Shown here piece by piece: positions 13,225-22,221 of a stretch of DNA of 48,649 nt. Under the pieces are notes generated by a model that saw nothing but the letters and a program-made list of their open reading frames with translations, made no database searches and was not told the origin of the DNA. The translations under genes were made by a program, and so were the position numbers. Source of the stretch: an uncultured Sphingomonadaceae bacterium (GTDB taxonomy: Bacteria > Pseudomonadota > Alphaproteobacteria > Sphingomonadales > Sphingomonadaceae); NCBI GenBank assembly GCA_902806235.1, contig CADCVW010000078.1, positions 1 through 48,649 of the forward strand, given 5' to 3'. The first letter of the stretch is position 1, and each line of letters starts with the position of its first letter.

Positions 13225-16182
13225 CTAGAACCGCTTGCTTAGCCCGATCTTGAGCTGCCGCCCCAGCGGGCTCGCCGTGAACGGGTCGTAGTTGAGGTCG
13301 AGCCGGGCGAAGGGCGGGTCCTCGTCCAGCACGTTCAGCGCCGCCGCGCTGACGATCAGGTCGTCGCCGAGCTCAACCCGATAGGCGATGTCGAGCGGGG
13401 TGAAGCGGCCGATCCGGTAGCCGAGCTCGCCTTCCAAGAAGCGCTGATCGGTGTAGTCGTCGATGTAGTTCCCCGTGACGCGCAAGTTGTGCCGGTCGAA
13501 ATCGAGCTCGGCAAAGAGCTGGCCTTTTTTCTTAGGCAGCGGGAAGGCGGTGGTCTGAAAATTAAGCTTGTCCACTGCCTCGAAGCCCGGCGAGACTACC
13601 AGATCGCCGATCGACAGGTCGCCCTGCTTGTATTCGAATACGTAGGTAGCATTGCCGCCGACGGTGAAGCTCCGGTCGCCACCGAGATCGAACTCGTATT
13701 GTGCGAGCAGATCAAGGCCAGATGTGCGTAGCTTCGGCCCGTTGACGAGCTGGGTGAAAATGCTTGTCACGTCCGACAGCCGCGTGGTGCCCGTCGTGCA
13801 GGCGCCCGAGCCAAATGAGAACCGGCTCGCGAGCGGGTTGGCGCAGTTGGCGAGCGAGCCGGCGACCGCGTTCGCCCCGAACACCGTGTTCAGGAGTCCA
13901 GACACCGGCTCGGCGACGATCTGGTCGTCGAGGTCATACCGGAAGTAGTCGAGCGTGGCAGAGAAACCGCCGCCGTCCAGGACTATGCCCGCGCTGTAGG
14001 TGGTCGCCGACTCAGGGGTCAGCGCCGGGTTGTCGCCGACGTCCACGCGGCGGAACGAGCCACCGATGAACTGGAGCGAGGTGACCACGTCGTTGGGCTG
14101 GATGAACGTAATTGGCGGGCCACGGAAGGTCGTGCCGATGCCGCCGCGCAGGCTCAGGAAGTCGGTCAGCTCCACGCGAAGCCGCGCCTGCGGATCGAAG
14201 GTCGAGCCAATTTGCCCGCCATAGTTTTCGTAGCGCGCGGCGAGCTGGAGGTTAACGCGCTCGCTAAAGGGCAGCTGCAACTCGCCGAAGAGGGCGTACA
14301 CGTCGCCGCTGGTTTCGTAGTCATTCGACGTCCCGAGAAAACCGAGCGCGCCGACGTTGTTGGTGCAGGTAGTGGCATTAAACGCACCATTCGACGGGCA
14401 GGGCGTAAAGGCGGCATTGTTGAAGAAGTTGAAGCGGGCCGACGACTTCTCGTCGCGGTACTGCGCGCCCAGCGCGAAGCCGACCGGCCCGCCGCCCAGT
14501 GAAAAGCCAGCCTCGCCCGACAGTACGGCGTCGGCGACCAGCAGCTCATTCACTAGCCGCGTGCCCGAGGGCTGCAGGACGTAGCGCAGCACCTCCGGTG
14601 AATTCGCCAGCGCGGGGTTAAAGCCGGGGTTGACCTGGCCCGTGATCGGATTCGACTGGATCGCGTTGGAGAAAGGATTGAAGAACAGGCAGCCGTTCTG
14701 GCCGGGCGTGTTGGCGGCCACGTTGCAGGTCTCGCCGCCTAAGCCCCGCAATGAGAGCTGGAGACGGTCGACCACCGTGTCGAGCTGGCGGCGCTTTAGC
14801 CCGTAGCGGTGATAGGTGACGCCCAAGTCAACGTTGAGCGCGTCCGACAGCTCGTGGCGGAGCTCGCCGCTGAACCGCGCCGACTCAGTCTGTCCCTCGA
14901 TCCCCAGTGCGCCCGGCTGGCCGCCGCGCACCCGGTCCTCCAGCGTGAGCGGGTTGCCGCCGAGCAGCGCTACCCGGAAGGCACCCACCGGCAGCAGCGC
15001 GTTGGTCGCGCCGCCCGGGAACTGATCGGGGTTGGCCGCGCGGTACGCCGCGAGGCCCGGATTGTTCGCCGGCACGAAGAACTGCGCGCCGATTGGGTTG
15101 GCCAGCCGTGAAGGCGCGTTCAGCAAGACATAGGAAGGCGAGGTGGTCTGCGTTTGGTCACCATAGCCAATCAGCGCAGACATGGTGAGCTCCGTCCGCC
15201 CGCCGAGTTCGAGCCCCGCTTCCAGGTAGCCAACGTAGCGGTTCTCGACGTCGACCAGGTTGTCGAACTGCGTGTAATTTCCTGCGCAGCGGGTGGACCC
15301 GGCACTGAGCACCGCCGTGCCGCCCAACGGCTCGCAACCGCGGTCGAGCTGCAGGCCAGCGGTTGGGGCGGTGCGGAACGGGATGAATACGCTCGGGTTG
15401 CCGCCTAACGTAAAGCCGCCCTGCGGGTTCTGAGCGTAGGAAAAGGCGGTGGTAAAGTCACGCTCGATCACTGGCAGCGCGGAGCGGTGGCGGTAGCCGA
15501 ACGAGGCAAGGAGGCGCAGGCCCTCCCCTGTGTCGCGCCCGTAGGTCGCCGACGCGCTATAATCACCGTTCGAGCCTTCAATGTAATTGTAGTCGGCGGC
15601 GAGCACCAAGCCGTTCAGCCGCGAGTTGGTGATGAAGTTCACCACGCCCCCGATCGCGTCCGACCCGTAGGTCGCCGCCGCGCCGTCCTTGAGCACCTCC
15701 AGCCGCCCCAAAGCGGCGACCGGCAGAAGACTGATGTCCACCGCCGGAATCCCGAGCGGGGCCTGGACGAGCCGGCGGCCGTTGAGCAGCACCAGCGTAC
15801 GGCCCGGCCCGAGTCCGCGCAGGTTTACCGTGCTGGCGCCGGCCGAGCCCTGCGCGCGCGCGTCGAACTGGTTGGTATCGCCGAGCACGCCGTTGGACAC
15901 GGGCAACCGCTTCAACAACTCCACCACACTCGGCGAGCCTTGCTTGGCGATCTCGTCGGCCGAGATGACGTCGACGGGGAGCGCGGCGGTTTCGGCTGTG
16001 CCTTGAATCAAGGTGCCGGTAACGACGATTTCGTCGGGCGCCGGATCGTCGGGGATCGGCGCTTCCTCCTGCACCTGCGCGCCCGCCTCGCCGGTGGTCT
16101 GGGCGTAGACGGGGCTGCCAGCCGCCAGCGCTACGGCAAGCGACAGTGGGGCGCAGCGCGTGAGCAGGCGCGAAGTGTTCAC
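13225..16182 (-). CDS. TonB-dependent receptor
   Basis: Outer-membrane active transporter of about 985 residues. The signal peptide (about 1-28, ending VYAQ) is followed by a TonB box region with EIVVTGT (about 52-58). The plug domain has LPVDVISADEI, TVNLRGLGPGRTLVLLNGRR and LEVLKDGAAATYGSDAIGG. A 22-strand barrel fills the rest, ending in LSKRF with the terminal Phe used for BAM recognition. The start is set at GTG (16182), which has AGGAG 7 bases upstream; a TTG two codons earlier is the alternative. The plug resembles the large sphingomonad/xanthomonad receptor group that takes up oligosaccharides, peptides or other nutrients; the ligand is unknown. An MFS gene lies upstream on the same strand. 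Confidence 0.95.
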   Translation of the reverse strand: MNTSRLLTRCAPLSLAVALAAGSPVYAQTTGEAGAQVQEEAPIPDDPAPDEIVVTGTLIQGTAETAALPVDVISADEIAKQGSPSVVELLKRLPVSNGVLGDTNQFDARAQGSAGASTVNLRGLGPGRTLVLLNGRRLVQAPLGIPAVDISLLPVAALGRLEVLKDGAAATYGSDAIGGVVNFITNSRLNGLVLAADYNYIEGSNGDYSASATYGRDTGEGLRLLASFGYRHRSALPVIERDFTTAFSYAQNPQGGFTLGGNPSVFIPFRTAPTAGLQLDRGCEPLGGTAVLSAGSTRCAGNYTQFDNLVDVENRYVGYLEAGLELGGRTELTMSALIGYGDQTQTTSPSYVLLNAPSRLANPIGAQFFVPANNPGLAAYRAANPDQFPGGATNALLPVGAFRVALLGGNPLTLEDRVRGGQPGALGIEGQTESARFSGELRHELSDALNVDLGVTYHRYGLKRRQLDTVVDRLQLSLRGLGGETCNVAANTPGQNGCLFFNPFSNAIQSNPITGQVNPGFNPALANSPEVLRYVLQPSGTRLVNELLVADAVLSGEAGFSLGGGPVGFALGAQYRDEKSSARFNFFNNAAFTPCPSNGAFNATTCTNNVGALGFLGTSNDYETSGDVYALFGELQLPFSERVNLQLAARYENYGGQIGSTFDPQARLRVELTDFLSLRGGIGTTFRGPPITFIQPNDVVTSLQFIGGSFRRVDVGDNPALTPESATTYSAGIVLDGGGFSATLDYFRYDLDDQIVAEPVSGLLNTVFGANAVAGSLANCANPLASRFSFGSGACTTGTTRLSDVTSIFTQLVNGPKLRTSGLDLLAQYEFDLGGDRSFTVGGNATYVFEYKQGDLSIGDLVVSPGFEAVDKLNFQTTAFPLPKKKGQLFAELDFDRHNLRVTGNYIDDYTDQRFLEGELGYRIGRFTPLDIAYRVELGDDLIVSAAALNVLDEDPPFARLDLNYDPFTASPLGRQLKIGLSKRF

Positions 16183-16302
16183 CGGCAATCTCCTCTTCCT
16201 CGGCGCGCTCTGTTTTCGATGCGTCGCTGACGTGGAGTAGAGGTCAGCGCGGCGGCCCCGTCAAGCGGCGTGACATATTGATCGTGTTGCGCAGCATCCG
16301 GG

Positions 16303-17577
16303 TCACACCCCGCGCGGGTCGCGCAGGCGGAGGAGCAGGATCAACGCTCCCACTACGCAGAACGAGGACAGGACGAGCAGCGGCGGATAACCTGTCCAAA
16401 GTGCGAGCAGCCCGCCGAGCAGCGGCGCCACCGCGGCGATTGCGCCTTCCGCGGTAGCGGACAGGGCAAGCCGCATGGCGACGTCCTCGCGCCGGCCGAA
16501 CTCGAGAACCAAGGTGGTGGCCGCCATCATCGCCCCGCTGTTCGCCGCGCCCAGCCCGGCAAAAGCGAGCGCGAAACCCGGCCGGTCGTCCGCCCACAGC
16601 ATCGCGCCGATCGCGAATAGCCAGACCACCAACGCGAGCAGGAAGACGAGGCGGAAGCCGCGCCGGTCGCCGAGGTAGCCCCACAGCAGGTTCGACAAGG
16701 TGTCCGCGCCGAGGAAGGCGAGCGACAGCAGGCCGATGGTCGCGCCGTCGAGCGGCAGGGTCGTTCCCGCGTGCAGCACGTAGAAGGGGGCGCTCAGGCG
16801 CGCGGCGGCGGCGAGCGACTGGGCGAACACGAAGCGGCGGTAGCCGGGGTCGGCCAGCAGCGCCGGGAAGTCGCGCAGCCGATCGGCGAGCAGGCTTGGC
16901 GGACGCACCGTCGGCGCGTCCGGCTCGCGCAGGGTCCAGCCGAGGAAGGCCAGCCCCGCCGCCGTGAGGAGAAAGGCGAGGAAGAAAGTCGCGGCGTAGC
17001 CGTTGCCCAGGAACCCGCGCTCGATGAAATAATGCCCTGCGGCCCAGGCGAGCGCGGCGGCGATCGCTCCGCCCGTCAGGTTACGCCACGCCTGCAGCCG
17101 CCCGCGCCGGTCGATGGGGATGACCTTGGCGAGCAGCGCCTGGAACACCACCCGCTGCGCGCCGGTGAACAGCCCTAGCACGAGCAGGCACCCCATGGTG
17201 GCGACCACCAGCGCCGTGCCCTCCAAGAACCAGGCGGCGAGCGCCAGGCCCAGGATCGGCACCCGCATCCCCGCCCCGATCCGCATGGCCGTGGGCAGCG
17301 CGCGGGCGCGCCCCTCGATCCGCGCCGCGCCGAGCACGGGGGCGACCGCCGTGCCGAACTGCTGCAGCGCCTGGCCGAGACCGACCAGCGCGGCGGAGCC
17401 GGTGAGCAGGTGGAGGTAGGTCGGCACGATGGTGGGGGCGTTGAGCAGGCGGAAGCCCGTCATCCCCAGCATGCCATGGACGTAGTGGGCGAGGTAGTTG
17501 CGGCGGAGGTTGGCCGAAACGAAGCCGTCGAAGGCGGCTTCGGGGTCGGGCTGAGGGGGCGTGCCACGGTCAGCCAC
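16303..17577 (-). CDS. MFS transporter
   Basis: Major-facilitator protein of about 424 residues with about 12 predicted membrane helices in two halves around a central cytoplasmic loop (TLREPDAPTV). A motif-A-like element follows helix 8 (GYLGDRRGFRLVF), and basic residues sit in cytoplasmic loops. It may move solutes across the inner membrane; the substrate is not predictable from sequence. The start is uncertain: I chose GTG at 17577, because upstream in-frame sequence translates a palindromic repeat (ERERELG) rather than protein. The TonB receptor starts 121 bases downstream on the same strand, so the two may form an uptake pair. Confidence 0.85.
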   Translation of the reverse strand: MADRGTPPQPDPEAAFDGFVSANLRRNYLAHYVHGMLGMTGFRLLNAPTIVPTYLHLLTGSAALVGLGQALQQFGTAVAPVLGAARIEGRARALPTAMRIGAGMRVPILGLALAAWFLEGTALVVATMGCLLVLGLFTGAQRVVFQALLAKVIPIDRRGRLQAWRNLTGGAIAAALAWAAGHYFIERGFLGNGYAATFFLAFLLTAAGLAFLGWTLREPDAPTVRPPSLLADRLRDFPALLADPGYRRFVFAQSLAAAARLSAPFYVLHAGTTLPLDGATIGLLSLAFLGADTLSNLLWGYLGDRRGFRLVFLLALVVWLFAIGAMLWADDRPGFALAFAGLGAANSGAMMAATTLVLEFGRREDVAMRLALSATAEGAIAAVAPLLGGLLALWTGYPPLLVLSSFCVVGALILLLRLRDPRGV

Positions 17578-17586
17578 GGGAGCCCC

Positions 17587-17701
17587 GAGCTCCCTTTCCC
17601 GCTCGCGGAAGAGAGCTGGGGTGGGGGAACGCCCTCTCCACCCGTGCTCCCATCGCGGCCGGCGCACCCTCACCCAACCCTCTCCCGCGAGCGGGAGAGG
17701 G
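17587..17701. repeat. Two palindromic repeats between MFS and ACAD genes
   Basis: A degraded copy lies at about 17587-17612. A perfect one lies at 17678-17701, CCCTCTCCCGC-GA-GCGGGAGAGGG, preceded (plus strand) by CACCCTCACCCAA, the inverted form of the TTGGGTGAGGG tail. The second begins 5 bases past the stop of the acyl-CoA dehydrogenase gene and could act as its terminator. Confidence 0.65.
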
Positions 17702-17706
17702 CTTCA

Positions 17707-18810
17707 TTAATACCCGTTCAACTTCGCGAACCGGTCGCGGTGGAAGCCCGCGGACCCCCACTGGTTTTCCAGCACCCGGGCGCGCTTCAGGTAGAGCCCG
17801 GCGTCGTACTCGTCCGTCATGCCGACGCCGCCGTGCAGCTGCACCATCTCGCGGCTCACCAGGTTGAGCGTCTCGTTGGCGACCGCCTTGGCGAGCGATG
17901 CGGTCTCTGCGAGGTCCGAGCGCCCGGCGTCGATCGCCTCCAGCGCCGCCTCCACCGCCGAGCGCATCAGCTCGATCTCCGCGAACATCTTGGCCGCGCG
18001 GTGCTGGAGCGCCTGGAACGCGCCGATCGGCTGGCCGAACTGGACGCGGGTTTTGAGGTAGTCGACGGTGGTCTCGAACGCCTGGCCCGCCATGCCGAGC
18101 ATCTCGGCCGCGACGAGCGAGCGCGCGCGGTCGAGCACGGGATCGACAAGCGCCTCGCCGCCGAGCTTGGCGTCGGCGGGCAGCCGCACGCCTTCAAACC
18201 GAACCTCTGCGTGGCTGCGCCCGTCCGCCATCTTGCGCCGCGCGCGCGTGATAGCAGCGGCGTCGCCGGGGACGAGGAAGAAGGCGCGCTCGCCGTCTGC
18301 GCGGGCGAGCACCAGGAACAGGTGGGCGGAGTCGCCTTCCGGCACGAAGGACTTGGTGCCGTTCAGGACGTAACCGTCGCCGTCGCGGGCGGCGGTCGCC
18401 TCGACCTTGTCCGGATCATGGTGCGGCCCCTCGTCGACCGCGAGCGTGCCGACGACCTCGCCCCCCGCCAGCCGTGGTAGCCACGCCGCCTGCTGCGCCT
18501 CGCTCCCGCCGAGCGCGAGGGCGCCCGCCGCCGCCGTGGTCGCGCCGAGTGGCGAAGCGACGAGGTTGCGGCCGAGCTCCTCCATTACGAGCCCAGCCGA
18601 CAGGTAGCCGAACTGCGACCCGCCGTGCGCTTCGGGTACGATCACCCCCGTCCAGCCCATCTCCGCGACCGTGCGATAGGCGTCGCGGTCGTAACCCTCG
18701 GCGGTGCCGGCGTCGCGCACCGCGCGGAAAGCGGTGATCGGCTGCTCGTTCTGCACCCACTCGCGCGCCATGTCGCGCAGCATGGTTTGTTCTTCGTTCA
18801 GGACGGCCAT
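17707..18810 (-). CDS. Acyl-CoA dehydrogenase, small subunit-like
   Basis: FAD-dependent acyl-CoA dehydrogenase fold, 367 residues: the helical N-domain, a middle beta-domain (YVLNGTKSFVPEGDSAH, LFLVLARADG) and a C-domain (TRVQFGQPIGAFQALQHRAA, LHGGVGMTDEYDAGLYLKRA). Neither usual position of the catalytic base carries Glu: the helix-G site reads DRARSLVAAEM, and the C-terminal site reads GVGMTDEY without the EGT pattern. Such subunits occur in heteromeric alpha2beta2 dehydrogenases like ChsE1-ChsE2, which share one active site between two proteins. The companion dehydrogenase lies 73 bases upstream in the same operon. The ATG read from 18810 follows GGAG-containing sequence. Confidence 0.93.
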   Translation of the reverse strand: MAVLNEEQTMLRDMAREWVQNEQPITAFRAVRDAGTAEGYDRDAYRTVAEMGWTGVIVPEAHGGSQFGYLSAGLVMEELGRNLVASPLGATTAAAGALALGGSEAQQAAWLPRLAGGEVVGTLAVDEGPHHDPDKVEATAARDGDGYVLNGTKSFVPEGDSAHLFLVLARADGERAFFLVPGDAAAITRARRKMADGRSHAEVRFEGVRLPADAKLGGEALVDPVLDRARSLVAAEMLGMAGQAFETTVDYLKTRVQFGQPIGAFQALQHRAAKMFAEIELMRSAVEAALEAIDAGRSDLAETASLAKAVANETLNLVSREMVQLHGGVGMTDEYDAGLYLKRARVLENQWGSAGFHRDRFAKLNGY

Positions 18811-18883
18811 AAGGAGGGGGCTCCGGTCGGTTTAGATGAAGTAGCATCTTCCCCCGAGCGTCGCCCGGGGGAGGACTATAAGC

Positions 18884-20116
18884 TCAGGCCGCGCCCGGCT
18901 TGGGGTCGGGCAGGCCGAGGATTCGCTTGGCGACGATATTATTCTGGATTTCGGTGGAGCCGCCGTAGATCGACACCGCCTTGCCCCACAGCCACTGCCG
19001 CGTGGTGGCGAGCTCTTTGTCGCTGAAGCCCTCGCCTTCCCAGCCGAGCCCGTTCATTCCCATCACCTCGATCGCCAGCTCCGCGCGGTCCTGGGTCACC
19101 TTGGCCCCGACGTTCTTCATGATGGAAGTCGCCGCCGACGGCCCCTGGTTGCCGCGCACCTCGAGCGCGGCGCGCCGCAAGGTGAGCGAGAAGGCGCGCG
19201 CCTCCATCTCGTGCCGCGCGATCTTGGCGCGGAGCTCGCCGTCGCTGACGCGGCCCTCGGCGTCCGCCCCCAAATAATGCTTGGCGAGCTCGCCGAGCGA
19301 GCGGTCCTCCGCGCCGCGCGGGCGGGTGGAGCTGCTGCCGCCCGACAGGCTGGACCGCTCGTGCTGGAGCAGCCGCTTGCCGATCGACCAGCCGCCGTTC
19401 AACGGCCCGACCAGGTTCTCCTTGGGCACCTGCACGTCCGTGAAGAAGGTCTCGGCGAAGGGCGACTGGCCGGAGATCAGCCGGATCGGCTTCACCTCCA
19501 CCCCCGGCGACTTCATGTCGATCAGGAGGAAGCTGATGCCTTCATGCTTGCGGGTGGTGTCCGTGCGGACCAGGGCGAAACACCAGTCGGCCCATTGCCC
19601 GCCGGACGTCCAGGTCTTCTGCCCGTTGACGAGGAAATGGTCGCCGCGGTCTTCCGCCCGGCACTGGAGCGCGGCGAGGTCGGAGCCCGCGTTCGGCTCC
19701 GAATAGCCCTGACACCAGCGGATCTCGCCGCGGCAGATCGGCGGGATGTGCTGCTGCTTCTGCGCTTCCGTGCCGTATTCGAGAAGGGTGGGGCCGAACA
19801 TCATCACGCCCATGCCGCCAATCGGGTTGTGCGCGCCGATCCGCGCCATCTCCTCGCCCAGCACGCGCGCTTCCGCGCGGCCCAGGCCGCCGCCGCCGTA
19901 CTGCTTGGGCCAGGTGGGGACGCCCCAGCCTTTCTCGCCGATCGCGCGCTGCCAGGCGAGCTCGTCGGCGGACGGCTGCGCCGGCCCTTCGATCGTCGCC
20001 ATGGCGTTATCCTTGCCGCGGAGCGACGCCGGGAAATTCGCTTCGAGCCACTCGCGCACTTCGGCGCGGAAGCTGTCGAGGTCTTGGTCGTCTCGGATCG
20101 CTGCTGCGCTCGCCAT
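18884..20116 (-). CDS. Acyl-CoA dehydrogenase, large subunit-like
   Basis: Acyl-CoA dehydrogenase of 410 residues. The middle domain has CQGYSEPNAGSDLAAL (flavin and substrate contact) and NGQKTWTSGG. The C-domain ends with SIYGGSTEIQNNIVAKRILGLP. The MCAD-type glutamate position is Gly (IYGGS), but E253 in LLQHERSSLSGG fits the isovaleryl/long-chain-type catalytic position. The enzyme would therefore supply the base for a heteromeric complex with the following dehydrogenase. The start is the ATG at 20116 (GGAGG 6 bases upstream); an ATG two codons earlier overlaps that ribosome site. The set resembles FadE28/FadE29-type pairs acting on branched or steroid side-chain CoA esters (inference). 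Confidence 0.93.
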   Translation of the reverse strand: MASAAAIRDDQDLDSFRAEVREWLEANFPASLRGKDNAMATIEGPAQPSADELAWQRAIGEKGWGVPTWPKQYGGGGLGRAEARVLGEEMARIGAHNPIGGMGVMMFGPTLLEYGTEAQKQQHIPPICRGEIRWCQGYSEPNAGSDLAALQCRAEDRGDHFLVNGQKTWTSGGQWADWCFALVRTDTTRKHEGISFLLIDMKSPGVEVKPIRLISGQSPFAETFFTDVQVPKENLVGPLNGGWSIGKRLLQHERSSLSGGSSSTRPRGAEDRSLGELAKHYLGADAEGRVSDGELRAKIARHEMEARAFSLTLRRAALEVRGNQGPSAATSIMKNVGAKVTQDRAELAIEVMGMNGLGWEGEGFSDKELATTRQWLWGKAVSIYGGSTEIQNNIVAKRILGLPDPKPGAA

Positions 20117-20137
20117 GTCCATCCTCCGTTTGTTCGT

Positions 20138-20521
20138 TCAGTAGACGGGCCGGAACGTCGGCACGGGCGGCCCATCGTCGCTAGATGAAAAGCAGATCGC
20201 AACCCGCTGGCCGATGCGCAAGCCGTCGTGATCGTCGGCGACGATGTTGGTGAGCACCGCAGGCCCTTCCGCCAGCTCGACATAGGCGAGCGTGTACGGC
20301 GCGGCCGGGCCGCGGCGCATGGTCGACAGGCTGTAGATCACGGCCTCGCCCGACGCTTCCTCCCACCGCGTGTCGGCGGACAAGCAGTAGGGGCAGAGCG
20401 GCCGCGGGTAATAGTGCGCTTCCCCGCACGCGCCGCAGCGCTTGACGAGCAAGCGCCCTTCCGTCGCCGCGGCGAAGAAGGGCTGGCTGTCGGGGCCGGG
20501 CTGCGGGGCGCGATAGGCCAT
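20138..20521 (-). CDS. DUF35 zinc-ribbon/OB-fold partner of thiolase-like protein
   Basis: Small protein of 127 residues. It has an N-terminal helix (SQPFFAAATEGRLL), a rubredoxin-like zinc ribbon with C29-x2-C32 and C43-x2-C46, then an OB-fold (AVIYSLSTM, TLAYVELAEGPAVLTNIV, LRIGQRVAICF). DUF35 proteins pair with SCP2-type thiolases or with Ltp2-type aldolases (ChsH2 C-terminal domain), bind acyl-CoA and are needed for activity. The ATG shares a base with the TGA of the thiolase-like gene (TGATG), strongly implying a complex. It stands alone here rather than fused to a MaoC domain as in ChsH2. Confidence 0.92.
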   Translation of the reverse strand: MAYRAPQPGPDSQPFFAAATEGRLLVKRCGACGEAHYYPRPLCPYCLSADTRWEEASGEAVIYSLSTMRRGPAAPYTLAYVELAEGPAVLTNIVADDHDGLRIGQRVAICFSSSDDGPPVPTFRPVY

Positions 20522-21675
20522 CACTGGCGCTCCAGGATCAGCGTCGCCGCGCCGTGGCGCAGGCCGAGGTTGCCGCCGATCCCCGTCGCCACTGCCAGCC
20601 GGCAGTCGGGGACCTGCACCGCCGGATGCGCCTCGCCGCGCAGCTGGCGCACCGCCTCGATCACCTTGGTGATGCCGCCGCGGTTGGTTGGGTGGTTGCT
20701 GCACAAGCCGCCGCCATCCGTGTTGAACGGAAGCCGGCCCACGCCGGCGATCAGATTGCCGTCCGCGACGAAGCGTCCGCCCTCCCCTTTGGCGCAGAAC
20801 CCTAGATCCTCCAGCTGGATCAAGACCGTAACAGTGAAGCTGTCATAGATTGACGCATAATCGATGTCCGCCGGCGCGACCCCGGCCTCGGCGAAGGCAA
20901 GTGGGCCGGACACCCCCGCTGCCGACGTGGTGAGGTCCAAGCCCCGACCGCCGCGCGGTCCCTTCACCGCTTCCCCCGCCCCGCGCACGGCCACGAGCGG
21001 CCTGCTCAGGGATCGCGCCACCTCCGGCGCAACGACCACCAGCGCGCCGCCGCCGTCTGATACCACGCAGCAGTCGAGCCGGCGCAGCGGGTCGCTGATC
21101 ATCGGCGAGGCTAGCACGTCCTCCACCGTCACCACGTCGCGCAGCATCGCATGCGGGTTGTGCTGCGCGTGGTGGGAGGCGGCGACCTTGATCCAGGCCA
21201 GCTGCTCAGGCGTCGTGCTGTATTCGTGCATGTGCCGTGCCGCGCACATTCCGTAGCCGTTGTGTGTGGTGACCCCGCACCACGACTCGAACGCCGCTTC
21301 CGGCCCCGGCCGGGGTCCGCCCGCGAACGGCTCGGAGCGCGGCCGGCCGGCGAGCGTAATTAGGGCGACGGAGCACTTACCGGCGGCGATCGCCTGGGCC
21401 GCATGGGACACGTGCAGGATGTAACTCGACCCGCCCGTCTCCGTACTGTCGACGTGGCGCGGCCGGAGCCCGAGATAGTCGACCATCGACAGCGGCCCGA
21501 AGCCAGTGGCGTCGCCCGCGCAGAAATAGCCGTCGACGTGCGCGTGGGTGAGCCCGGCGTCCGCGAGCGCGCCCGCCGCGCACTCCGCGTGGAGCTGCGC
21601 GGTGGACTTGTCCGGCGCCAGCCGCGTCGGGTGCTCCCACGCCCCCGCGATATAGGCCCTGCCCCGGATGCTCAG
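20521..21675 (-). CDS. Thiolase-like protein (SCP2/Ltp2 type), no active-site Cys
   Basis: Thiolase-fold protein of about 384 residues. Where degradative thiolases have the CASG nucleophile, this has DSTETGGSSYI, so the Cys is replaced by Ser/Gly. The late loop is GGGLCSNHPTNRGG, with a His but a changed GHP motif, and the C-terminal Cys motif reads ATGIGGNLGLRHGA, also without Cys. Loss of these residues is typical of the lipid-transfer-protein group, including Ltp2, a retro-aldolase that cleaves steroid side chains together with DUF35 proteins. I therefore suggest a C-C lyase or atypical thiolase; the reaction is unproven. Start: CTG at 21675 has AAGGAG about 7 bases upstream and gives the usual length; GTG at 21705 is the alternative and lacks a ribosome site. 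Confidence 0.88.
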   Translation of the reverse strand: MSIRGRAYIAGAWEHPTRLAPDKSTAQLHAECAAGALADAGLTHAHVDGYFCAGDATGFGPLSMVDYLGLRPRHVDSTETGGSSYILHVSHAAQAIAAGKCSVALITLAGRPRSEPFAGGPRPGPEAAFESWCGVTTHNGYGMCAARHMHEYSTTPEQLAWIKVAASHHAQHNPHAMLRDVVTVEDVLASPMISDPLRRLDCCVVSDGGGALVVVAPEVARSLSRPLVAVRGAGEAVKGPRGGRGLDLTTSAAGVSGPLAFAEAGVAPADIDYASIYDSFTVTVLIQLEDLGFCAKGEGGRFVADGNLIAGVGRLPFNTDGGGLCSNHPTNRGGITKVIEAVRQLRGEAHPAVQVPDCRLAVATGIGGNLGLRHGAATLILERQ

Positions 21676-21747
21676 CGCGCGTCTCCTTGCCCGACCGCTC
21701 CGCACCGCTTAAGGCCGGGCCGCGATGGGTTGCAAGGGGAGACGGGC
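21676..21747. promoter_or_regulatory. Short divergent promoter region of the CoA cluster
   Basis: About 70 bases separate the start of the thiolase-like operon (minus) from the MaoC/thiolase operon (plus). Both promoters must overlap here, so the two arms are probably controlled together. No palindromic operator was evident, and no regulator gene lies adjacent. Confidence 0.45.
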
Positions 21748-22200
21748 ATGGCCGTAACGCTCGAGCAGGTCCGGGAACTGACGAAGGACGAGGTTGTCTC
21801 CGACTGGGTGCTCGTCGACCAGGGCATGATCGACCGCTTCGCCGAGGCGACCGGCGACCACCAGTTCATCCACGTTGATCCGGTCCGCGCCGCGCAGACG
21901 CCCTTCGGCGGCACCATCGCCCACGGCTTCCTCACCCTGTCGCTGATGCCGCTGCTCCGCTCTAAGGCGCCGTCGGCGGAGATCCCGGGCGTCCGCATGG
22001 GGGTGAACTACGGCGGCAACAAAACGCGCTTCCTGTCGCCCGTGCGCTCCGGCAAGCGGGTGCGGGGGCGGTTCAGGATGCTGGAGGTGGTCGAGAAACG
22101 CCCCGGCCAGTTCCAGCAGACCACCGAGTTCACCGTGGAGATCGAGGGCGAGGAGAAGCCCGCGCTGATCGCCGAGTGGATTTCCCAGTTCTTCGTTTGA
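21748..22200 (+). CDS. MaoC-family (R)-enoyl-CoA hydratase
   Basis: Single hot-dog hydratase of 150 residues. The hydratase-2 motif is complete: FAEATGDHQFIHVD with D37 and H42, then FGGTIAHGFLTLSL. It would add water to a trans-2-enoyl-CoA to give an (R)-3-hydroxyacyl-CoA. The ATG at 21748 has AAGGGGAG 8 bases upstream; longer in-frame sequence upstream belongs to the antisense of the thiolase-like gene. It is followed after 21 bases by a thiolase gene, so the pair forms an operon that completes a beta-oxidation-like turn with the divergent dehydrogenases. Confidence 0.95.
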   Translation: MAVTLEQVRELTKDEVVSDWVLVDQGMIDRFAEATGDHQFIHVDPVRAAQTPFGGTIAHGFLTLSLMPLLRSKAPSAEIPGVRMGVNYGGNKTRFLSPVRSGKRVRGRFRMLEVVEKRPGQFQQTTEFTVEIEGEEKPALIAEWISQFFV

Positions 22201-22221
22201 GCACTAGCCAAGGATAGCAGC

